Of a stretch of DNA of 64,000 nucleotides, positions 27,401 through 40,960 are shown in pieces (the first letter of the stretch is position 1; each line of letters starts with the position of its first letter). The position numbers were made by a program, and so were the translations under genes. This DNA comes from Druceiella hillmani (taxonomy: Eukaryota; Arthropoda; Insecta; Lepidoptera; Hepialidae): the NCBI GenBank assembly GCA_039881145.1, contig JAYKKI010000016.1:10778501-10842500 (forward strand), given 5' to 3'. The notes beneath the pieces are model-generated. The model saw nothing but the letters and a program-made list of their open reading frames with translations. It searched no databases and was not told the DNA's origin.

Positions 27401-28597
27401 AAAAAAATAAATACATCTAATTTTCTTTTGATGAATTTTAAATCTGTCTTTATTGATATTAGTTCATTGCTATTTTATTTTCGTTTATAAGAATGTTTCT
27501 AGTATTTAACATTGAAAATAATATTCCATGCATCATTGTGTAAGTAGCGGCCTTCATTCAAAATAATAAACGTAAACATATAGAAATAAACAAAATTGTT
27601 TCTGTACTATTTCATTTTCATTGAGAAACCAAACTTGCACCGATGAAAGACAAAATAAATTATTTTGGGAAAAATCATGGGTTATTCAAAATACACTAAA
27701 GCATTTTTTGTATATAAATCACATTAGAGTATATCAATAATTATATATTTTCAGTATTATATATTCTGTTATCTTGAAAAATCCATGAATACATATTATT
27801 GCTTGCATGGCATTAAAAGCAGTGGTTTATGCAGAAGCATAAAATATTAAAATGTTTTGGTATCAAAGAAGTAATTAAAAACTGTTTTATAAATATTGAC
27901 TTCAATATTTATAAGCTAGTTGTTAACACATTTTATCTTTACAAATATGTAAACTTATCTAATAATTTTATATAATTAATTACTTAATTAAACTGAGATA
28001 ACGGATTACAAGCGAAGTTATAAATTATATTTTTCAAATGGGAAAGGTAAAGTAGTTATGCATTTTTCCGACATTTTCAGCTGATTACGTGATATGGACT
28101 TTAGACTAGATTTTAAAAAATACATTTATGGATTGCTTACTTATATTTAGCACTCCAAGGTCTCAAACACTCATTACGCAAAGATAAAAATGCAGTGCAC
28201 TGTACACAGATATCGACATCCAGGCATGATTTTATATGTACGTATTTAGGTTCAAATGAAATAAAAAGTAGATAAATATATTCAAACATCAATCCATCTT
28301 CAGTTCAATGTGCAAGCACATTAAAAAGTTTAGAAAGCAAAAAAAAACAAGATTACAGAAAATGTACTCCTATCGTTAAATATGAGGAAAGTTCGAAAAT
28401 AAAAAGTCTCAGTTGTTTCGCAAGCATTACATTTACTGTTTTTTCTCAGTATACTTTACGCTTTTTATTTTATCCCATATATTTTGTAATCGTTATATTA
28501 CTTTTAATTTTATGCTTTAAAACGTATTTTTTTTTCAAATTTCTATTACTTTTAAATTAGATGGAAGAACCAACTATGAGCACTTTCGCCCTGCATT
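24421..28597. other. non-coding DNA, nothing recognised
   Basis: Very AT-rich, with short frames rich in Phe, Ile and Lys that look like chance. A 10-base inverted pair ACATTGGTTC/GAACCAATGT (26144-26153 and 26238-26247) brackets a GC-richer 95 bases. Confidence 0.5.
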
Positions 28598-28598
28598 T

Positions 28599-28666
<68 letters not shown>

Positions 28667-28692
28667 ATATATATATACACACACACACACAC

Positions 28693-28725
<33 letters not shown>
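28598..28725. repeat. compound (TA)n, (TG)n and (CA)n microsatellite
   Basis: A TA array contains GTGTGTGTGTG (from about 28652) followed by ACACACACACACACA (from about 28677), so the inside can fold back on itself. Confidence 0.97.
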
Positions 28726-28727
<2 letters not shown>

Positions 28728-31700
28728 TATAGAATTATATTTGTTCTGTATTTCTAACAAACTTTTTTAAATAACTCCAGATTTTTTTCGTATTTATACT
28801 TGATTTTAGAAATATATATCATATTTATGTTACGTTATTTTTAAATATTGAATCTATATTCAGTTTCTTTTCCCATCTCTGTGATGTACATTTTAATCCA
28901 CAGCAAATGGGTTAGAAGCCGCAATATGTGAACAGATTCACAATAAACTCGCACATAAGTATTATTTGTATAAGAGTTAAAAACTAAATCAATCACTTTT
29001 TATGTTTATATTAAACTTTGCTGTTGAAGAATTTTATAAAGCTAGTTTAGACCAAGCAGAAGGAAATCTTAATATCCCCTTAATCTGATCTTAATCTCCC
29101 CAAATACCATCCCGATAAGGAAAAAGATCTGACAACGCGCAGTTATATCATATGTGATAAGAATGCCTGCGTAATCTTCTAATGATATTATACCCACCGT
29201 TTACACGGTGATTCCTACAGAGATATTATCTTGTTTACTAAATCGGCGAGTTAGTCCAGGAAACTAACCATTATTCCGTTATCACACATGACATTGCTAT
29301 TATCGCAGTCCGGGACTTATGGTATCAATCATGATTTTGTGTAAATACAAATATAGATAGTATTACGAGTATGAGTGTTATCAGTTTTCGTTCTCTTGTG
29401 TAGAGCAAAATATTAACTGTACTTTGAAACGCTTCAATTAACTTGACATGTAACTTTTTAACATAGTAACCTAATTTTTGACTCACTTTTCACTTATTTC
29501 TAATTGCTATATCGACTTAAAACATTACAGATTTATGCAATTCTGATGACAATAAAATAATATGGTACCGTGGAGTTTATACGATATTACAGGACGGAGA
29601 TTGTCATAGAATATTTAAAAAAAAGGGCTAAAAGTAAACTCCGGTGAGTTTGAACACGTTTTTCCTGCGTCAGTGTGTTATGGTCAGGTACTGTAACCGG
29701 AAGGATTTGTAGGTAGATTAAGGAAGGAGCCATAGGAACTTCTCAATGGCTAACAGTAAACTTATAAAGTTTGGGTTTGTTTGACTCGACTCTTCCGATT
29801 TGCTTAAATTATTCTTTACATTAACAGAGCGTGTTTTTTTTGTAAAACTATAAATTTTCTTATTTATGCGTAGTGTTAAATTTACGTATCAAGAAAATAG
29901 TATAAAATAAAGTAATTTTAATATGAAATATTAAAGTCACATTAAAGGAAGCTCTTGTCGGTATCATAAAATAGTACATATTTTGAATAATGTTGTAATT
30001 AATATTTTATTGTATGTTAATATTGATATTTTATTTATGTAATTATATTATTATCATTTATAGGGTCCTTATAACATTATCCACCTGTCCGTTCACCTCT
30101 TTATCTTTCACAGCTACGATTATCAGAAACCGAATTATTTAGAAATTAAAAAATTTGCTTAGATATAAAGTATATTAACTCACATATATTTGAATAGTTA
30201 ATATGGAAAAAAAAATGTATTTAAAAATTTTTGACGGTGGAAATTAATGGTAAGTTTTTTTTAAATTTTATACTTATGAGATTGATCACTTGAAAAAGCT
30301 AGTGAAAACTCCTATTTTTTTCCGAATTCTATGTAAGACAGATTCAAAAAGATATTGCTAAAGATTTCTACGAAAAAACAGCCTTCATTGAAGATACAAT
30401 TGTTAAAAAATAAATTACTGGAAATTTAGCTTTACTTTACCGGCGACAACTTTAGCGTCCTGGCGACGACTTTAAATCTCATAGTTTTTGAGAAATTTAC
30501 ATTAACTTACTCATGAAAAATATACTGCAATATATTTGTAGAATAAAAATTGTATGAATATTTAATTTTAAATAGTTTAATGAAAATAATATTCACACCT
30601 TTAATTTTTTTTGTATGTAGCAAAATGTGTACGAAAAATTCTTGGTGCGAATTCCTTTCGTTCTAAACAAGTTTTATGTTTAACAATTTGACTCATAGAA
30701 TATAATGTTAATTAAGATAAATACTTTCTACTTAAAACTACAGGGTAGCTTATACTTTTAAAAAATTATCCAGCTTTGGTTTCAGAGACGTTTAAAAATA
30801 TAATAATGTTATCTTCATACATCTTATTATTGTTACAAATGTTATTAAAATTTCGAAATATTTAACATTTTTCCTTTTTCATATGCTAAGATTTTTGTGT
30901 CACCGTTATTAAAACTATTTTTTTAATTACTCTGAGCTTTGAAGTCCCCCTTTATAACTATGATAACATTTAAAAGACTACTATAGTATCTACTATATTA
31001 GAGTATAATTGTACGGAAAAACCAAAGAAGATCTGGAATTCCACTATTGTAATTCATCTACCAAAAAATTGACTCTACATCATTATTATCTCGACAGTTG
31101 AATAACTGTCAATTTACCATTCACAAAAAGTTTAAATGACAGATAGCTTCTCTTTATCGATACGTCCCTATAAGTAAGAAATACGAAAGAATCATATCGG
31201 CTAAACCACTTACGATGAACTGTCATATAATAATTTCATTGTTCCGAACCAAGATTATAACATATGTAATGTTATGTTTGTGACGCGTAATTTCCAATTC
31301 TGTTAACGTTAATTATACTATTGACAATTTAAATATATTTTTAAACTTATAGTACTAAATAATAGTATTATGGATGGATTTTAAATTTTTTTTCAAAATT
31401 TAATATCTTTGGCTTTTTCTCAGAATGAAATAAAGTAAATTTAGAAAAAGTTTCAACATTTTTCCTTTATGGCTTTTGTTAAACTAGTACATGATGGTAG
31501 TAGATAATTTTTGTACATAATTATAATACTATTTAATCCTCTTTATTTTTTAGCTATTAGGAAAAACATCAATTATATATTACTGAGGGATTATTATGAA
31601 AGTATTTGCTACCTAATTAAACAATTGTTTTGAATATTTAATTTTTACTTAATTTTTTCCTTGATCTTTTACGTGTTTGGGATATTTTTTAGGGATATTA

Positions 31701-33590
31701 AGCAAGATCTATTGGATATTTGTTTTCATTACAAAAAATAAATAATGTTATTATCTTTAATTCGAGCTCTGTTCAAAATTATATAATAAATGAAGAATCA
31801 GAACACTTAAAAAATTAGGAAAAATATTTTTCAGAATTTAAATATTGAACTGGAGACACCCACTTTTTATGTATTTATTACATTTCATATCAATAAATGT
31901 CATGACCGACTGGCAAGTATGCATAAAGAAGAATATTTATTATGAAGATTCATTTTTACCATTTTTGATAAAGGATCATTAAAAAAATTTCTTTCGTCTG
32001 CTGTGTGTTTAAAAAATAATTAAAAAGCAAACTGTAGATACGAAATAACTCTCTTACCTTTTGAAATAAATTTCATTTCTTGAATAACTTCGTTGTAACT
32101 TTATTAATTAGGGTGTGATATAATTCTTATCAAATATACTCACATGGTACTCACATCATTCTTGATGGCTATGGATTATGCGAGTACATTGGATGATGGT
32201 CCTTTTTTATTTTTGAATGAATTTTATTCTATTAAAATGAGATTGACCCTATTAACATTTTTTTCGCAACGGTGTATTCAATCGACATGTATACATAAAA
32301 TAAGGACAATAGGCTGATAAAGACAAGTTTCTCACAAGCACGAATTAATCTTAATATAATATACTTATATTAAGATTAATTCGTGAGTATTTCAAACAGG
32401 TACGTACTGACCAAGTTTTTAATTGTCTTATTTCAAATTAAATTTATTTAAATTAAAAACTTCAGGATATTTCCTATAGTTCGTGTACTATTATTATTTA
32501 CCTAAAACTGTTGTAATTTCTTGTTCAACATTTAATATATTTTTCAAACTTACTTAATTAATCTGCAATATCCATTTTCTTTATTTGCACATTCAAATCT
32601 GCAAATAAATACAAATCATGAAAATAAATTGCACTAGCGTTAACTTGATTACGAACTCATCATTACTATATTTTTTCCACCAAAAAATAAAGTAACCATA
32701 AAATAACAATATCATAAACCTCGAAACATGTTTTTTTCCGTAAGCTAGTACGAAATTTTTCCACACTAACATAATCTCTGATTAAATTAAGTGGGAGTTA
32801 TCTAGAAGGAAGTTATTTCGCCGATTCCTTCCTTGTAAGCCTCTGTAAATTATCTTTAATGTTGTCTTTCAATATATTGACGATTTTCCGGTTTTATTTC
32901 ATTTCGAATTATTCGAAAAGATTATCTCACTGCAGAGAGTTCTTTGTAGAGTCGTAAATAAAAACATGTTGTTTTTGTTTGTTTTGTAACAGTATCACTT
33001 TTTATTGCATTTTCTTACAATAAGCCAAAACAAATAATTATATTAATATATCAGTACTAGACGATATAGTTCTGATAAATTAAAGCAAAATATGAGTGGG
33101 AATAATGTTGTCAATTTATTTAGTGAAAACTTCTGGAGAAAAATTTAACTTGTAAAAAATGAAAAAAAGGAATAATGATGAAAATCTGTAAAGTAGGCAT
33201 AGGTCTAACACTTCCGTGCACACATAGGCATATATAAAGATTTAATATAGATATGTTAATAGTATTTCTGTTAAACTCATACAAATATGAATTTTTCAGT
33301 AATATCCTCCTCAGGTTCTACCAATACTGACTATATCTTTTTGGTTCAATAGTTTTGAAAATACAGATGTTATGGAATGCACCTATATTGCACATTTCAG
33401 CAAATATCTCCGTGAGAATTCCGCCTAACATTAAAAAAAAATGTTCGAATGGCTAAATAAGATACCCCCTTCAAGATTACTATGTAAATATTTAAAATTG
33501 TCATATACCCGTATTAACATGACATATCATCATGACAAATTTCAACTTTCCACGTCAGACAAATTTTAACAAAGATTTGTAACAGATAGA
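28726..33590. other. non-coding DNA, nothing recognised except hairpins
   Basis: A GC-richer patch near 29140-29300 has an imperfect inverted pair (TCATATGTGATAA and TTATCACACATGA), possibly the ends of a small element. The perfect palindrome at 32339 is listed separately. Confidence 0.45.
32339..32385. repeat. perfect 20-bp palindrome arms with 7-base loop
   Basis: CACGAATTAATCTTAATATA at 32339-32358 is exactly repeated in reverse complement at 32366-32385, around ATATACT. No neighbouring gene or element explains it. Confidence 0.9.
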
Positions 33591-33651
33591 TAGCCACGTG
33601 AGTGATTTTATAAGAGATTTCGTTTTTCCTTTTCAAGCATAGAAACCTAAA

Positions 33652-33671
33652 ATGAGTCAGGTTGTACGCAG
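33652..33671 (+). other. possible tiny first exon with perfect donor
   Basis: ATGAGTCAGGTTGTACGCAG is followed immediately by GTAAGTG, a perfect nine-base donor consensus. A TTTTATAAG TATA-like box lies about 40 bases upstream, and a CACGTG E-box lies just before that. The coding part would be MSQVVR ending in phase 2. No downstream exon in that phase was identified. Confidence 0.2.
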
Positions 33672-35814
33672 GTAAGTGCCTTGTCTAAATAACGCGGAAC
33701 GCAGACCGTGCGTAATAACTGATTTGACTATAATCAAAGGAAATAGAGTACATGATGCTTAAAGTTTTAACAAACACGTCCAATAAATACCAACCTTACA
33801 AACTATCGGAGTGATCCTGGCTGACCCGTCCCTCTAAACGTTACAAGTACCAAGTTCTGAAAATGCTAACGCAATGAATAGAATATACGACTGTATAGGC
33901 ACTAATATAGTCGCATATATTTAGATGGTACATACGCTTCTTAATTTGTGCGAAAAGTCGGTGGAAAATTGGCGAACAACTTTGTACAACAGAAGTAGAC
34001 CGTTATTGGGCGCCGATCCACTCCTACACATGTTATCAGTTACCATGAGAAAAACTCTTCAAGAAGAGCATAAATATATTCATTAATTTTTCGTTGAAAA
34101 ATTACAGTATGATAGATTCGAAATATTAGAGTTTTTGTTACTAGGTCAATTTTAATATCTATTATAAATAAGGATGATTAACATAACAATTGTTTTCCTT
34201 TAATTAAATCGTAACTTCAAGGTACGTGCTGATGAGAAGTAGAAAATGTTTTGACAAGATTCAAGAAATAAGTTTGACATTTAGACGAGCACAATATTTA
34301 CTTGTGACGTCAGATTCAATAAAACTCATTTGATTCTATTAGAGTGAATGAGACAAGTAAATGTGCTTACACGGTCTCTACATTTTAATTTTAATTTGCT
34401 ACTATTTTTAGAAAATTTAATAATTAATTATATGTTTTCACTACTGGCATTAATATATTCTATATTTTCATGAACTTTTAATCAAAATGGGAAATTAGGC
34501 CTAGTAAACTACTCTATTCCTGGTGTGTTATCGTAAACATTCTTCATTTAAACAGTAAATGTTAATACCATTCTAATAGTTCACAATCACGAAATTTTAT
34601 ATTTGTCTCCCAACAGTGTAAGTGACTTTATGTAAATTAATTACGTAACTTTCTTAGCGCATGTTCAACTTGAGTTGATCAGTTATATTACAGGCTGATG
34701 CTCTCATAACCACAAGTATTTAAGATATAATTAAAAATATTTATGATCTTCTCAAACTGCAAATACAATAACTGTCTTGCTATGCGTGCTGCAGTGCACG
34801 TAAAATACAATAAACAAAAAATAAAAAAGAAACTTCACAAAAGTAATCATTAATAGCTTGCAAATAGGTACTAGCTACGCATCATAAGTTTGTCCATATA
34901 AAAATCACGACATATAATAAATTTATATGATATTAATATTGGAGTCAGTTATAAATCAATGAAACAATCAGTGGTACAAGGGACTAACTTCCTGGAACTA
35001 CTACATTAGCAAAAATTTATATTAGGAACGTATGTTTCAAACTTAAATCTTTTATTAAGAGAAAGCCAGGTAAAAAATCAAATTTGGAAAAAATTACCCT
35101 CTAAAAGGCCTAATTTATTATGAGAAAATCTTTGCGAAATAAAACTAAACGAAGATAAAGAAAATGTTGAGACTTTGGGACAAAATCCAAAGAAAAGATA
35201 ACAAAAAAATCCATTATCCGGAGCTGCAGAGCTTCTGAGCAATTGTTATTACTGAAATCTTTTAGAATCTTTAGATATAGAACTATAATAGGTTCCGATT
35301 TTAGAATAGAAAACGCAAAGCAAGCTTTAAAAAGCAATCTAGAGAAAAGCTATCCAGTTTGACTAATGTGTATACGGATATAAATAAGCAATGGAAGTTT
35401 GGGAAAATGGATTTACAATAAAGTGACAAACGAATATGCGTATTTAGTATACATTAGATATTTTCATTGTAATAGAAATTTTCTTAAAAGATTTACTGTT
35501 AACAAACCGATCGCATCGAAAGCAATTCTTTTAAATTTAAGGCTAAGCCTTGGTACCTAGCAGTATACAGTAATATGGTCCAATAAAGCTAGTTTTAATT
35601 AAATGTAAGTATTCATAGTACTTCCTAACAAAAACGAAAAACTTTCTCCTAATGCCAATACGATATCATAGATCTAGATGGCGAAGAGCATTATGTTGGG
35701 GCGCGACTTGAGGAAGACCTATGATTTTATATTGGAATGAGAAAACCTAATGTTAATGAAGGAATAACTTAATTTTAAAAATAAACAGGAAGACAACAGA
35801 TAATGGCGTCTATC

Positions 35815-35930
35815 TGCAGGCGCGTTGCGTACTCGCTGAGCTTACTCTCCTGCACCGCGATGCGCTACGCCTTGGCCCACTGACGAGCCCCGCTCTTGTG
35901 GCAAAATATCACCATCTCCCCAAAATATTT
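35815..35930. other. GC- and CpG-rich island sharing a motif with 61.3 kb
   Basis: A block of about 90 bases has many CpG, against AT-rich flanks. It reads GGCGCGTTGCGTACTCGC, then GCCCACTGACGAGCCCCGC, then TTGTGGCAAAATATCACC. A related ordering (CCAATAACGAGCCC, then TAGTGGCAATATAACAC) occurs at 61339-61372. It may be a diverged dispersed repeat or a protein-binding element. Confidence 0.35.
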
Positions 35931-36603
35931 TATATTCTTCCTTTTGATCATTTAACTTTACTTTTCTAAATTATGTTATTTTAAGTCATAAAATTTAACA
36001 TAACTTCTAGACGTTTTCAAGGCTAATAAAATCAATTTGGCCCACACAACAGATTTCGACTATATATAATTTTGGGATAATTTATTTTAATTGTGCGTAG
36101 CAATCAGCACCTTTTACACTAGAAACCAATAATAGACGATACGCTTATGAAATTTATTTTCCAGCCATTAAGACGGAAAATCCTATGCCCTGTATTGTTG
36201 AGCAAACATCCATTTTTATTATCTGATAATTTCTTGAACTTAGGTAGTCATGATTTTTTTGATATACCAACAAATTAAATCAGAACTTCCTAGTTTTCCG
36301 CGATATTCAATTGCTCAATCACCTGACCGCAGTCGCACCACAACGTGATTTATTTGTGATGATTGAAAGTATGTTTTCCCAAATGTGTCGTCGTAATCTT
36401 TTGTAGGTCTTTTGTACTTTTTTATTTAGATTTAATTTATAGGTTTAAACTCTTTTAAGCAATTACTTTTTTATCGTCAAAGTTAGGTGTAATATATCGA
36501 TTAAAATTTAAATAAACGTAATCAGTTTTATTGTCTACCTTAACTTCTTCTATATTTCGTGCGTAAATCGTATCTCCATATTGATTTGATCCTTGTGTCA
36601 ACT

Positions 36604-36882
36604 AGGGCAAATTGCTACAACCCAATAAACGATATAAAAGGCGTTATTTATTCGCCCATTCAATTACGTTTCACGACTGTCGTCTGCAATGAAACATTTC
36701 TTATGGAATTTTCGCCTTACCCGTCGCCCTTTTACGTCGATATAATAACCGTGAAATTCGAGGGCTCGGAAATACTATCTCGCTCGATGCAATTGTTCAG
36801 AAAAGAAGAATATTCGTATTTTGAAAAGGTTAAAATATTAGAAGGGCAGTGCATATCCGTTCAGCATTGTTTAAAATTTTAA
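36604..36882 (+). other. orphan open reading frame without ATG start, possible exon
   Basis: A frame of about 107 codons (open from 36559) has no ATG near its beginning. It could start as an exon after the acceptor-like TTGTGTCAACTAG at 36603. It then encodes NCYNPINDIKGVIYSP, an internal FYVDIITVKFEGSE and a C-terminus with QCISVQHCLKF before TAA. G+C and CpG content are higher than in the flanks. Codon choice varies at third positions and residues are of mixed type, unlike the low-complexity frames elsewhere. No family is recognised. A terminal exon, a remnant of an integrated element, or chance all remain open. Confidence 0.3.
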
Positions 36883-38520
36883 TGATATATTAAATTTATA
36901 TTTACTCGTTACTTGGTTGATGTACCTATCTAAGTAAGAAATAAAATGGAAAAGGTATACATTATGGTTAAAGCCATAAATTGAAATGAATGTAAGTATT
37001 TTCCAATTAATTGGAAACTATCTTTCGATCGCTGCTATTTGCTCGCCTACTTAATCCTGTTTAACAATAATTATATAACATATAATTATGACATACCTCA
37101 TAAAATTTCGTTGAGCACTTTTTATATATGTTAGAAAATTGAGTATATAATTACAAAATATGATATTATTATCGTTAGACATAGTATAATGGGCGGGCAA
37201 ATAGCATCATGTACACTTATAACTAGTAGCATCCCAACGCATGTTTAATTTTCATTTGAGCTTTTGGTATTTTTGACCACATTTTGGGACATCTGCTTTA
37301 TATTTCAGTCAAATTTAAATTTTTGCCAGAAATTTTTATTTTACGTTTTGATTTCAACAAAACTTCAAAAATGAAGTGTTGAGTTGACCTAAATTTAATT
37401 AATCTTACATTTAATGAATTTGTGTTTTTATAACCTCATTTATCAGTATCAATCGTAAATAATTTATATCAATATGGTATCGTAAAACAATAGTAAACAG
37501 AAAATATCCAGGAGCAACATATTTAATTATTATGTAAATTTTTAATATTACTTTAACAAAAACACATTTGTTAAAAATGTATTTTCATGTTGTGAGTTTT
37601 AATTTCGACTTCTGGCCAAAATATTGTAAGAAAAAAAGTGTTGGTTTCGGTTTCAGCCGAAAGAAAATTCACCAATTTCATTCAGCATCAATAATGAGTC
37701 TATCATTATTTTGCTAATATATTCCATTCAAATGTTTATCAGCTTTCAAAAATGTTTATGCGATTGTTTTGTTATGTTAGCTGGTGTCATATTGTAGAAC
37801 TTTTTTATTTTTTTTTATTTTCGGTAATATAAACCCAAATAAAGAAAGAGAGGCGCATTAGAAAAAAATAAACTCTGTATTCTTTTATATTTAATTTATT
37901 GGTTACTGGCTAATAAATAATTACAATTTAGAATGCTTAATGATTATAAAATAATTATAAACTTTTATAATAAGGCAACGATTGCAATCATATCTTAAGG
38001 ATGATTTTTAAAACAATTGAATATTTTTCAAAACCAATTTCTGTATACAAGGAAGTTTCTTCTTTTGCTAGTATTAAATATGATAAAAATTAATAAACCT
38101 TTACAACATCTTACCCTATTTAACACTAAAATATCTTAAGGAGCAGTATTCAAAAATAATTTTTATATAATTTTTTCTGACTACAATTTTCTCATGCTTA
38201 TTTAGAATGGAACATTTAAATTATTAAAAAAATTCAAATTTGTGGTTTTGTCGAGACCATTAGCTGTTGAATAATACAAACATTTTAAAATATTTAAATA
38301 TAAATTTATGATTATGTCTTGCTTCAAATACTGTTTCAGTCATTAAACGATACAAAGTATTGTTCATTGTGTGATTTTTATGCTGGCATTAACGCTGAAA
38401 AAGTTAGTTAAACTTCACAAGCAGAAGAAGATATATTAAAATACACAGTCATGGACAAAAATTACGAGGAGTAAATTAAGATATTTATTTAAGAACTAAA
38501 ACTGCCTAACAACTTAACAA

Positions 38521-38580
38521 TTACTGTCCTAAAGAATTTAAAATCCGGGAAATTATTGTCCTAAAGAATTAAAATCAGGA
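38521..38580. repeat. two-unit tandem duplication, period about 33
   Basis: TGTCCTAAAGAATT followed by AAAATC-GG-A occurs near 38525 and 38557. Confidence 0.75.
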
Positions 38581-39420
38581 AGAAGTTTAAAATTTGGGCA
38601 AGGTTATGTAAAAATTTAGAAAATTAAGATCGCTCATAATAACAAAATATCGTAAAATATTAGTTGTTGTTTACACAATATTTAAAAACGGTGCTCTCTG
38701 ATAAAATCTTCTAAGTTTACAAGTGTATGTTTGAGGAAATAAACCAAAACCAAAACCCACACCGATGAACTGCCGATATAAGATCTTTAAAGAATATTAC
38801 ATATCAAATACGGCCAATAACTACTCCAGACTTACGAACAATGAATTGCACATCCTCATATTGACATTTTTATAATGTAACTACTTGCATTGAAAATAAA
38901 ATAATGTCAATTCTTAGGTTATATTCCAGAAAAAAATCCTATCGTGTTACTAACAATTTATGTCAGAACCAAATTTATGTGAGAGCTTGACATAATAATA
39001 CTTAGGGAAAATTATATTATTTTTGGATATATGGAGAATGAGGAGGAGTTGGAAACGTAATCCAAGCCATAAGTAACTAGGACTTTTAGGATAATATAAC
39101 ACAAACTGAAAGGATTTGTCAATTTGTTGAAAAGAATGATTGACATTTCCTTTGCTGTTTTCATTAACACAGAGAGTATTTGCCTAAGAAAGCGTGTAAA
39201 ATTGATGTGTAAAATTTTATCTCAGCTCTAGATCCTACACTGCGGACAGCATGGACGGCAACGACACTGGGAAGCAAAATAAGACATTTTATCAAAAATA
39301 TTTAAATTCAATCATCAATCCTAAAAGCTGCGAACCATAAAAGCGGAAAACATCACAAAGCTAATAAAATATAAAATTGTCATAGCGATATATTAGCTTA
39401 GAAACAAGATGAAGTTTAAA

Positions 39421-39486
39421 AATATTTATTTAAGTAAATCTGTATTACTTATAATAAATATTTATTTAAGTAAATCTGTATTCTTA
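39421..39486. repeat. two-unit tandem duplication, period 36
   Basis: AATATTTATTTAAGTAAATC followed by TGTATT occurs at 39421 and 39457 and is identical over 26 bases. Confidence 0.85.
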
Positions 39487-40467
39487 GTAATACTCGTGCA
39501 GTTTCTTTACATAATTATTTTTTGGCAATTATAATAACAATTTGTTTTTAAGCATTATTGACATGACGACCATAATAAATTTTATTTTTGAGTGCAGCAA
39601 TGGTAAAAATTTATATTAGCAACTATACAATGGATTAAATATCATCATTTAAAGCAATTTATCTTTAGAACAATTCAAGTAGAGCATAACACTTATCATG
39701 ACCTGTCTTTAATCAATATATTTCTTCTTATGTTGGTATATTTCATCTTCACGTACTGCTCAACATAAACAAAAAGTATTTCTTTTTTCACCTTATTTTC
39801 TGGAGGCTGTCATCCCCTTTTCGTTTTCATAGCAATTCACAGTTTCAAAAATTAAAATTCTATATCTCGATATGACTTTACTTATATTTCTCATAAGTCA
39901 TCATCTAAAAGTCCACGTGTTGCCAACTAAAAATGTTATTTGATATTTCATGATCCAAATCTTTATTAAGCCAATAGTAAGCTAAGTGTCATATCACAAC
40001 CTTATCGTAAAACATGTCTCGATCTCATAAATCTTTTTATATCTGGTTTTTTGCGGAGTAGACAATCTTATCTAGCCATTACGTGTTGTAAAGAATTTGT
40101 TAAAATCTATACGTAAATTTCTGCTCCTCTTAGATTACAAACGATGAGGAGATTAATTTATTGTAATCTCTCTCATAGTCAGATAATGTATATCACATTT
40201 TTAAGATATAATAAAAGTGAAACTTCTTAAAATGAGGCCAAATTTTCTAGAACGAAACTTATTTAATTAATTGTACATCAAAAGAAATAATTCAGTAGTA
40301 GGCATTATACTTTTTTGTAAACTTTTATTAAAGATTGTAAATAAGCTAGAATAATCAAGTAAAACTAATAACGGGATGCCATTAACAGAGCGACGGAAGT
40401 AAGACCGTGTATGACCAGCTCATAAGCATAATCGAAATCAAGTATGGTAACAAAACTGATGCAATGG

Positions 40468-40534
40468 TGTAACATACCCTTTTTCAGTCAAAGGGAAATC
40501 GTCTTTCCCTTTGTTTGAAAAAATGAATGTTACA
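40468..40534. repeat. hairpin with imperfect 31-base arms
   Basis: TGTAACATA...AAAGGGAAA (40468-40498) pairs with TTTCCCTTT...TGTTACA (40504-40534) around TCGTC, with a handful of mismatches in the AT-rich middle. It lies close to the 3' end of the LINE remnant at 40.6 kb. Confidence 0.75.
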
Positions 40535-40584
40535 TGATTATGTTATTTAACTAAACATTCTTCACTGCTTTTCAGAACAAGACT

Positions 40585-40960
40585 CTTTTTAGTCGTTTTT
40601 TCGTATCCGGCATCATATTTTCCATACAGAATAGGATATCAACGATGCTTCGATACACTGATCTATCTTATACAGCATGAATTGCTTCACTCCAAGTCTT
40701 GCCAATACTCTTAAGTTCAGCTAGTAAAGTCTGAAGCTAGGACTATTTTAACTGATCATATTTTTTATTACCTTGAGGGTTCCAATGCAAAGCATATTTG
40801 GGGAAATGAATTTGTCTGTATGGCCATTTATCTTGCATTTGTGGCGCTTTATTTGGTAGTTAATCAAAACTTCCTTGCATCGTTCTAACAAATCTTTGTT
40901 AGATATTATCTCTGGTCTACACATTTGGAGAATTTATTTAAGGTAAGACTTGAAGTAGTT
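40585..40960 (-). mobile_element. decayed LINE 3' fragment
   Basis: Read on the minus strand, the fragment encodes ISNKDLLERC, then QIKRHKC, ALHWNPQGNKK and LLAELKSIGKTWSEA, ending DRSVYRSIVDILF. These correspond in order to the conserved C-terminal end of many animal LINE ORF2 proteins (the ALxWxPQGKR...GKTWxEA...DRxxWR pattern). Frameshifts and stops make it non-functional, and the RT core itself was not found upstream. It is a different and differently diverged element from the one near 5 kb. Confidence 0.7.

Larger units (their letters stand above)
36883..40467. other. non-coding DNA with short duplications
   Basis: AT-rich. It includes the TTTCAG-loop hairpin at 37645-37662 and the two short tandem duplications near 38.5 and 39.4 kb. 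No exon is supported. Confidence 0.5.

Noticed and set aside
29147..29292. Possible small DNA element with inverted ends TCATATGTGATAA and TTATCACACATGA
   Set aside because: The ends match imperfectly over about a dozen bases and no target-site duplication could be recognised.
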